From positions 1-21,136 of the forward strand of contig CAAGIP010000037.1 in assembly GCA_900769955.1 (NCBI GenBank): DNA of 21,136 bases, read 5' to 3'. This document shows, piece by piece, positions 16,446 to 21,136 of this stretch; within the stretch, counting starts at the first letter, position 1, and every line of letters begins with the position of its first letter. The stretch comes from Spirochaetia bacterium. GTDB taxonomy: Bacteria > Spirochaetota > Spirochaetia > Sphaerochaetales > Sphaerochaetaceae. Under the pieces are notes generated by a model that saw only the letters and a program-made list of their open reading frames with translations, ran no database searches and was not told where the DNA came from. The translations under genes were made by a program, and so were the position numbers.

Positions 16446-16493
16446 TGAAGTATAGAGTAGTATTACTTCACTCCACTTCACTCAATAGTTCAC
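16446..16493. repeat. Left copy of 48-nt direct repeat flanking the Schlafen/AlbA-like gene
   Basis: Aligned without gaps to 17996-18043, 42 of 48 positions agree, and the stretch 16457-16482 is identical over 26 nt. The copy contains GTGAAGTA (16445-16452) and TACTTCAC (16464-16471), so it can fold by itself. The stop codon of the minus-strand ATP-binding gene (16490-16492) lies inside it. Could be a cassette boundary, or simply a repeated 3'-end hairpin. Confidence 0.8.
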
Positions 16494-17953
16494 ACTATGT
16501 GAACTTTGTCGGGGGACGACCTGTAAAGGGCAGGGGATGATGATCTGTACTCGAGCAGGTATCCTTCATTAACCAGCCTTGCGATAATGCTTTTTCGGAA
16601 ATATGTAGACGGCCTGATTCCGATAAATGCTGCAATCTCAGAAGCACTACGGGATGCTGAATAGCAGAACGATAGAATCTTCCTGTCGTTCTGTCCTCCG
16701 GTATCCCTGTCTGTATAAATATCTGGAACCGACGTCTCATCAATGACACCGCCTGCATGGCTCAGGTCAGGAAGAACAAGTGTGAATGATGCGGAATCGG
16801 ATGAGACATAGGGACTCCATTTCTCACCCCTGCCCCGGTAGTCTGCTTCGATTTTGTCAAAGCCGGATCCCTTGCTTTCCATGTATCTGCACCAGACCAG
16901 AACCGCTGAAATCAGTTCATTTCTTCGGCGCGGTATGATTCGTGCAATATTTCTTTCTTTCCTGATTTCGGGATATCCTATCAGACTTCCGGGAGATGTA
17001 ATCTCGAGTCTGTCAGTGAAGATGTTTACCTCAATCTGAGTACCTGTCATGTAGTAGTTTCTGTGTGCAACCGCATTCACAAGGCCTTCAAACACCGATC
17101 TTGAAGGATATGATATGTAATCCGATCTTCCTCTTTCCTCCTTCCTGAATCCCTTTACCGAATGTGATTCCACAAATTTCAGTGCCTTATCTATCGTCTC
17201 AAAGACATTGCCCTGGTAATCCTCCTGTGCCAGTATGATATTTCCACCCTTATCCGCTTCGGGCCATTTCGTGCATGTTATTCTTGTTCTTTCTCCTGAG
17301 TAATGGTCTGAAAACAGAATTGCTCCTCTTCTGAGATTGTTTTTCTCATCAAAGAAACCGATCGACATAAGTGCCTTATCCGTCAGTTCCTCACCTGTTT
17401 TTTCCTTATAAACCGCAGACAGGCAGGAGAACTCCGATCTGTCATAGGGGAAATCGGTGGTATCACGGTCGAAAGGAACACTGTCGCTCATCAGTATCAG
17501 ATCACGGACCGCTTCGGGTGAGGCCTGCACAGTGGAACCATAAGAGCGGATGAAGATGCCCATAAGCCCGCCTGAATGGAGAAATACGGGAAGGGCCCTG
17601 TTTTTTTCCACAGTGATTGATATCACATAACGGTTTTCAGCTCCTTCCCGTACAGGGATATGACTTATATCATATTTTATCTGCGGTTCGAGCTTATCCT
17701 TAATCTGACGCCTGACCATGAGGATCATTCTGGCTGCGGTGTCATGGGAAAGCGATATTACTTTGTGGGTTGAATTATCCACACCCACATAGAGTGTACC
17801 TCCTTCCGTATTGGCAAAAGCGGCTATGGTCTTAAGCCATCCTGTTTCCTTTGCTTTTCCGCTGTCATCGCTTTTCCCTTCTTCAAGCAGTCTTTTGAAT
17901 TCCGTTTTTCTGTCTTCAATGTTAATACCGGGGACCAATTCTTCAAAATACAT
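16490..17953 (-). CDS. Schlafen/AlbA_2-type ATP-binding transcriptional regulator-like protein
   Basis: 487-residue cytoplasmic protein of the group with an N-terminal AlbA_2 (Schlafen-like) domain at about 1-150. Its signature is EFKRLLEE ... WLKTIAAFANTEGGTLYVGV. A divergent GHKL-like ATP-binding region at about 280-400 carries FEGLVNAVAHRNYY and FTDRLEITSPGSL, and a winged-helix-like C-terminus (about 425-480) has SASEIAAFIGIRPSTYFRKS. The group is usually annotated as ATP-dependent DNA helicase RecG-related or putative transcriptional regulators; biochemical roles are largely unproven and some members lie in defence or mobile regions. GGAGG sits 6 nt before the ATG. It is transcribed alone, lies between two direct repeats and next to broken genes, which suggests an accessory insertion. 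Confidence 0.85.
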   Translation of the reverse strand: MYFEELVPGINIEDRKTEFKRLLEEGKSDDSGKAKETGWLKTIAAFANTEGGTLYVGVDNSTHKVISLSHDTAARMILMVRRQIKDKLEPQIKYDISHIPVREGAENRYVISITVEKNRALPVFLHSGGLMGIFIRSYGSTVQASPEAVRDLILMSDSVPFDRDTTDFPYDRSEFSCLSAVYKEKTGEELTDKALMSIGFFDEKNNLRRGAILFSDHYSGERTRITCTKWPEADKGGNIILAQEDYQGNVFETIDKALKFVESHSVKGFRKEERGRSDYISYPSRSVFEGLVNAVAHRNYYMTGTQIEVNIFTDRLEITSPGSLIGYPEIRKERNIARIIPRRRNELISAVLVWCRYMESKGSGFDKIEADYRGRGEKWSPYVSSDSASFTLVLPDLSHAGGVIDETSVPDIYTDRDTGGQNDRKILSFCYSASRSASEIAAFIGIRPSTYFRKSIIARLVNEGYLLEYRSSSPALYRSSPDKVHIV

Positions 17954-17995
17954 GTACTGCCTCCGGATAAAATATAATATGATTCAGTTGATTAT

Positions 17996-18043
17996 TGAAG
18001 TAGAGTGTAGTATTACTTCACTCCACTTCACTAGTTAATTCAC
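17996..18043. repeat. Right copy of 48-nt direct repeat flanking the Schlafen/AlbA-like gene
   Basis: Same orientation as the left copy, 1,550 nt away, 42 of 48 positions identical, with 18007-18032 exact. Here GAAGTAGAGTG (17998-18008) can pair with CACTCCACTTC (18019-18029 or so) with one mismatch, giving a long hairpin. The stop codon of the orphan fragment at 18035-18037 falls inside the repeat. Confidence 0.8.
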
Positions 18044-18241
18044 TGCTTCACTTGTATTCTTGTCATCCGGTTCCATGAGGCGGAAGGCAGTGAGGGCAGG
18101 GTGTGCCTTGATTTCTCCGATAGGGTTACTGGCGTATATGAGAGTGATCTCATTGAGGAGACCCTTATAAAGCATGAAGGGCATGAACTTGAGTTCACAC
18201 CCTTCAGGATAAGAAGTATCTTTCTTGCCCTCAGCCTCTGA
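18035..18241 (-). pseudogene. Orphan C-terminal-like protein fragment
   Basis: An open minus-strand stretch of 68 codons just after the oxidoreductase stop, in a different frame. The translation looks like real protein, not random sequence: CELKFMPFMLYKGLLNEITL, then IYASNPIGEIKAHPALTAF. It has no start codon or ribosome site of its own in the gene-free part, so it resembles the tail of a lost gene. Its stop lies within the right direct repeat, so the true end may have been replaced when the repeat arrived. I do not recognise the family. It could also be a chance open frame; confidence is low. Confidence 0.35.
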
Positions 18242-19517
18242 GCGGGGCAATGAGCTGGGGCTTTCCGTCTTCCAGACGGGAGGTCTCAGCTGCCAGTGCC
18301 ACCAGGTGGCTCTCCACACTGACTGCCAGGGTAGTGACCGTGTTGTTCACTTCACCGCCCTCGAGCAGTGAGACGAACTCGCTGATGAGCATGGCGTCCC
18401 CGCCGCCGTGTCCTGCAAAGTCCTTTTCCTCACGTCCGAGATCAATTACTTCAGGTTCCTTTCCGAACTCCGTTATCTTAATGATGTTGTCATGCATGTC
18501 GCCCGTGATGTCACCGAGGGTCCCCATCACCTTGATGGTGCGTCCGCCGATGCTGGTGAATGCGGACATTGTGAGAGTTACCGTTGCACCGCTTTCCATC
18601 TCCATGGCAACGATCTGGTTGTCGACTACATCGTTGTCACAGTGGAACACGCATCTGCCGTAGGGCCCTTCCTTGATCGCCTTAGTGACCGACTCCACGG
18701 TGGGCTCATCGGAAAGCACGTCGATAGGCCACTCGGTGTTTCCGCCGAGAATGCCCGTATCCTTATTCGTGAGATAGATCTTCTCAGCATCGTAGGGACA
18801 GTTTTCCTTGGCCTTACAGCCGTCCATACAGCGCATTGCAGCACCCTCGGGTGCGCACTCAGCCTTGAAGTAGCTCAGTGAGCCGTAGGATGAGACGCTC
18901 CTGCACTTTGAACCGCAGAGCCAGATGAGGTAGTCCAGATCATGGCAGCACTTTGCCAGGATCATTGGGCTTGTATCTTCCTTCCTTCTCCAGTTGCCTC
19001 TCACGAAGGAGTGGGCCTGATGCCAGTATCTGACATTCTCGATGGCCTGCACGGTGACGATACGTCCGATCCTGCCGCTGTAGATTGCCTTCTTTATGGT
19101 CTGGAAGAACGGAGTGTATCTCAGTACATGACAGACCAGTACTCTGCGTCCTGTCTCCTCACTCTTCCTCACGATTGCCCTGAGCTCATTCAGGTCGGGG
19201 CTTACCGGCTTTTCAAGCAGGATGTCATAACCCTTTTCAAGGGCCATGAGCGCATGGCGCACATGATCCTGATCCTGCGTGCAGATCAGGACGGCATCGG
19301 CAAGCTTATCCTTTGAAAGCATCTCCTCCACTGATGAAAACACCATGCCCGGTGCGACATTGTGTTCTGCCGCGGCAAGGCGCGTCCTGTTTTCATCAAA
19401 GTCTGCAACGGCAACTACCTCTGCCCTGTCCTTCATGTCTAGAAGGATTGCGCCGTAGGCAGTCCTTCCGCGCGAGCCCAGGCCCGCAATAGCGATACGG
19501 ATCTTCTTCTTTTCCAT
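18231..19517 (-). CDS. Gfo/Idh/MocA-family NAD(P)-dependent oxidoreductase
   Basis: Sugar or cyclitol dehydrogenase-like protein of 428 residues. The Rossmann domain starts IAIAGLGSRGRTAYG (about 8-22) with the dinucleotide-binding GxGxxG-like loop. The catalytic-type EKP is at 102-104 (LLEKPVSPDL), and KCCHDLDYLIWL at about 189-200 carries the usual active-site His. An unusual four-cysteine insertion follows at 221, 230, 234 and 240 (CAPEGAAMRCMDGCKAKENC), a pattern suited to binding a metal. An in-frame ATG exists at 19529, but GGAGG (19523-19527) lies 5 nt before the ATG at 19517, which is chosen. It is divergent from the hexosamine kinase. Its substrate is unknown; a role in the glycan pathway is only suggested by proximity. 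Confidence 0.9.
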   Translation of the reverse strand: MEKKKIRIAIAGLGSRGRTAYGAILLDMKDRAEVVAVADFDENRTRLAAAEHNVAPGMVFSSVEEMLSKDKLADAVLICTQDQDHVRHALMALEKGYDILLEKPVSPDLNELRAIVRKSEETGRRVLVCHVLRYTPFFQTIKKAIYSGRIGRIVTVQAIENVRYWHQAHSFVRGNWRRKEDTSPMILAKCCHDLDYLIWLCGSKCRSVSSYGSLSYFKAECAPEGAAMRCMDGCKAKENCPYDAEKIYLTNKDTGILGGNTEWPIDVLSDEPTVESVTKAIKEGPYGRCVFHCDNDVVDNQIVAMEMESGATVTLTMSAFTSIGGRTIKVMGTLGDITGDMHDNIIKITEFGKEPEVIDLGREEKDFAGHGGGDAMLISEFVSLLEGGEVNNTVTTLAVSVESHLVALAAETSRLEDGKPQLIAPLRG

Positions 19518-19522
19518 ATCAA

Positions 19523-19527
19523 CCTCC
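19523..19527 (-). promoter_or_regulatory. Ribosome binding site deciding the oxidoreductase start
   Basis: GGAGG on the minus strand is placed 5 nt before the ATG at 19517. It lies within codons opened by the earlier ATG at 19529, which has no site of its own. This fixes the start four codons in. Confidence 0.75.
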
Positions 19528-19603
19528 ATCGGGAGAAGATTATAAACCCGTCCACGGTGAAAGCAATATGGCTAATTCACTGATAATGGTTTATGATTGA
19601 GAT

Positions 19604-20677
19604 ATGAACAAAGAAGCACTTTCCCACTTTCCTGCAGCCTTCCCGATAAAGGACTCAAAGGCCCTTACGAACGGTATCATCAACACTACCGATCTCATCA
19701 CCGATTCAAACGGTGAGAGGTATATTTTTCAGCGTATCAACACCTCGATCTTCGCCGATGCGGAAGGCATGATGAGGAATATCGACACCGTCACGAATCA
19801 TATCAGGCGGAAAGCCGAAGCGAGAGGAAAGGACCCTGAAAGGGCAACCCTTCACTTCCTCCCTTCCGATAACGGCACTCTCCTTTACAGGGATGAAAGC
19901 GGTGCATACCGCATGTCGAAATTCATCGCCAACACCGTTTCCTTTGAAGGAAAGGCCACGGCCGAATCTCTGGAGATGGCAGGACGTGCCTTCGGCACCT
20001 TTGCCCTTGATCTGGCAGATATCGATGCATCACTTCTTACTGAAACAATTCCCGATTTCCACAACACGCCAAAGCGCATCGCACACTTCCTGGAAACAGT
20101 GGAAAAGGATCCCGTGAAAAGGGTGGAAAGCGCAAAGGAAGATATCGAATACCTTATAAGCCTGAAGGATGAGGCATCGCGTCTTTCGGCGATGAATCTT
20201 CCTCTCCGTGTCACTCACAACGACACTAAGACCAGCAACGTCCTTGTGGATAAGGATACCCTTGAACCGCTTGCGGTCATCGACCTGGATACCGTAATGC
20301 CTGGTCTTCTCTGCCACGACTTTGCTGACTCCATCAGATATTCGGCAAATAAGGTTGCCGAGGATGAGAAGGAGTACTGGAAGGCAGGCCTGGACCTTGA
20401 TATGTACAGGGCATATGCAAAGGGCTTCATATCTGCAGTGAGTCCCATCATTACCGCAGAGGAAAGGAAAACCCTGGTACTGGGTGTCATCACGATCGTA
20501 TATGAACAGGCTGTCAGATTCCTTGACGATTATCTTGCCGGGGATGTCTATTATCACACCGATTACCCTGAGCATAACCTCATAAGGACGAGAACCCAGA
20601 CAGGCCTGCTGAAGGACATGCTGAAGCAGAGGGCAGAGATGGAAAGGATCGCAACCGATCCTGAGCTATATCGCTGA
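19604..20677 (+). CDS. nahK: N-acetylhexosamine 1-kinase-like phosphotransferase
   Basis: Likely phosphorylates GlcNAc or GalNAc at the anomeric carbon, feeding hexosamine salvage. 357 residues, the usual size for NahK, of the aminoglycoside-phosphotransferase kinase fold. The catalytic loop HNDTKTSNVLVD is at 205-216 and the metal-binding VIDLDTVMPG at 225-234, both matching the bifidobacterial NahK pattern. N-terminal GIINTTDLIT and YIFQRINTSIF are also family-like. No signal peptide. The start has only a weak ribosome site (TTGAGAT). A clear intrinsic terminator follows. No lacto-N-biose phosphorylase or UDP-sugar transferase is nearby, so here it more likely serves hexosamines freed from sulfated glycans. 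A different sugar specificity is possible. Confidence 0.85.
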   Translation: MNKEALSHFPAAFPIKDSKALTNGIINTTDLITDSNGERYIFQRINTSIFADAEGMMRNIDTVTNHIRRKAEARGKDPERATLHFLPSDNGTLLYRDESGAYRMSKFIANTVSFEGKATAESLEMAGRAFGTFALDLADIDASLLTETIPDFHNTPKRIAHFLETVEKDPVKRVESAKEDIEYLISLKDEASRLSAMNLPLRVTHNDTKTSNVLVDKDTLEPLAVIDLDTVMPGLLCHDFADSIRYSANKVAEDEKEYWKAGLDLDMYRAYAKGFISAVSPIITAEERKTLVLGVITIVYEQAVRFLDDYLAGDVYYHTDYPEHNLIRTRTQTGLLKDMLKQRAEMERIATDPELYR

Positions 20678-20695
20678 TAATAATTACTGCTGATT

Positions 20696-20720
20696 GAGGT
20701 CCCCCGGGACCTCTCTTTTT
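20696..20720 (+). terminator. Intrinsic terminator after the hexosamine kinase gene
   Basis: GAGGTCC (20696-20702) pairs with GGACCTC (20707-20713) around CCCG and is followed by TCTTTTTA. The stem, tight loop and T-run make a classic rho-independent terminator 18 nt after the stop codon, so the radical SAM gene that follows needs its own promoter. Confidence 0.9.
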
Positions 20721-20771
20721 ATCGCCGCTGGAAGTATCGATTGTTTCCGTGACGAATGGTATCATCAAACC

Positions 20772-21136
20772 ATGAACAGAACGTTTCTAATCAAACCCGC
20801 ATCGGCTGCATGCAACATGCGCTGTACCTACTGCTTCTACAAAGATGAAGCCGAGAACAGGGCGGTCAAAGTCCATGGCTTCATGAGTGAGGATACTGCC
20901 AGGATCCTCATTGACCGGGCGCTGAGTGAAAGTGACCGGGTGAATTTCTCCTTCCAGGGAGGGGAACCCACTCTGGCCGGACTTGATTTCTTCAGGGAAT
21001 TTACCGCATATGCCCGGGAAAAGGGCGGGGACAGAGTCTCGTTCTGCCTCCAGACCAACGGATATGATCTGGACAGGGAGTGGGCAGCCTTCTTCCGTGA
21101 AAACGGGTATCTCATCGGGCTTTCGATGGACGGAAA
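20772..21136 (+). CDS. Anaerobic sulfatase-maturating radical SAM enzyme, N-terminal part (cut by window edge)
   Basis: Radical SAM enzyme that oxidises the active-site Cys (or Ser) of sulfatases to formylglycine without oxygen. 121 codons are visible. The N-terminus has the cluster motif CNMRCTYC (Cys14, Cys18, Cys21) directly after FLIKPASAA, typical of anSME; GFMSEDTA follows. The SAM-binding glycine motif is in FSFQGGEPTLAG (59-70), and FCLQTNGYDLD and LIGLSMDG are also characteristic. The C-terminal SPASM region with two further clusters lies outside the window. The ATG at 20772 has no clear Shine-Dalgarno sequence. It is separated from the kinase by a terminator and should mature both Cys-type sulfatases at 10944-14871. 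An alternative within the family, a peptide-modifying SPASM enzyme, is less likely given these motifs. Confidence 0.9.
   Translation, partial: MNRTFLIKPASAACNMRCTYCFYKDEAENRAVKVHGFMSEDTARILIDRALSESDRVNFSFQGGEPTLAGLDFFREFTAYAREKGGDRVSFCLQTNGYDLDREWAAFFRENGYLIGLSMDG

Noticed and set aside
16446..18043. CRISPR array
   Set aside because: Only two long copies 1.55 kb apart with a gene between; no regular spacers and no cas genes.
18231..18319. Frameshift joining the oxidoreductase to the orphan fragment
   Set aside because: The oxidoreductase already has a normal length and ending, so no extension is needed.

Overview
The window looks like a chromosomal piece of a host-associated, anaerobic, carbohydrate-fermenting bacterium. 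The best single clue to lineage is the start of the solute-binding protein: its signal peptide ends in LFAGGQSE with no lipobox Cys, a form common in spirochaetes of the Sphaerochaeta/Treponema type. A clostridial host cannot be excluded, because most of the gene families also occur there. Genes are tightly packed, with overlapping starts and good AGGAGG-type ribosome binding sites.

Layout. (1) 1-1859, minus strand: RND efflux permease (cut by the window edge) and its membrane-fusion partner. (2) 1860-2279: gene-free divergent region with predicted secondary structure. (3) 2280-3282, plus: azlC-azlD amino-acid export pair, abutting tail-to-tail with the next block. (4) 3285-7282, minus: a membrane-anchored AraC-type regulator followed, by a 4-nt ATGA overlap, by a cytoplasmic heparinase II/III-family polysaccharide lyase. 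(5) 7385-15718, plus, divergent from block 4: two ABC sugar permeases (LplB and YtcP/AraQ types), a solute-binding protein, sulfatase, GH88 unsaturated glucuronyl hydrolase, second sulfatase, and a galactose-binding-fold protein. (6) 15719-18241: a degraded region with a ROK/mannose-6-phosphate isomerase pseudogene, a Schlafen/AlbA-like ATP-binding regulator gene bracketed by near-identical direct repeats, and an orphan protein fragment. (7) 18231-20677: a Gfo/Idh/MocA oxidoreductase (minus) divergent from an N-acetylhexosamine 1-kinase (plus), then a clear intrinsic terminator. (8) 20772-end: start of an anaerobic sulfatase-maturating radical SAM enzyme.

How the genes fit together. Blocks 4, 5, 7 and 8 read as a utilisation system for a sulfated, uronic-acid-containing host glycan such as a glycosaminoglycan. 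The ABC importer and its binding protein, which carries an EF-hand-like calcium loop as in AlgQ-type oligosaccharide binders, would bring in oligosaccharides. The lyase, the GH88 enzyme and both sulfatases have no signal peptide, so degradation and desulfation would occur in the cytoplasm. The radical SAM enzyme would convert the active-site Cys of both sulfatases to formylglycine, and the hexosamine kinase would salvage released GalNAc or GlcNAc. The membrane-spanning AraC regulator is the likely sensor and activator. The importer's ATPase and the enzymes that process the unsaturated uronate are not in the window. The substrate is inferred from gene content, not shown.

The most unusual part is 15.7-18.2 kb. 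There, an ATP-binding Schlafen/AlbA-like gene sits between two copies of a repeat (26 nt identical, 42 of 48 positions overall) whose core also recurs as a perfect hairpin at the 3' end of the glycan operon. Broken genes lie on both sides.
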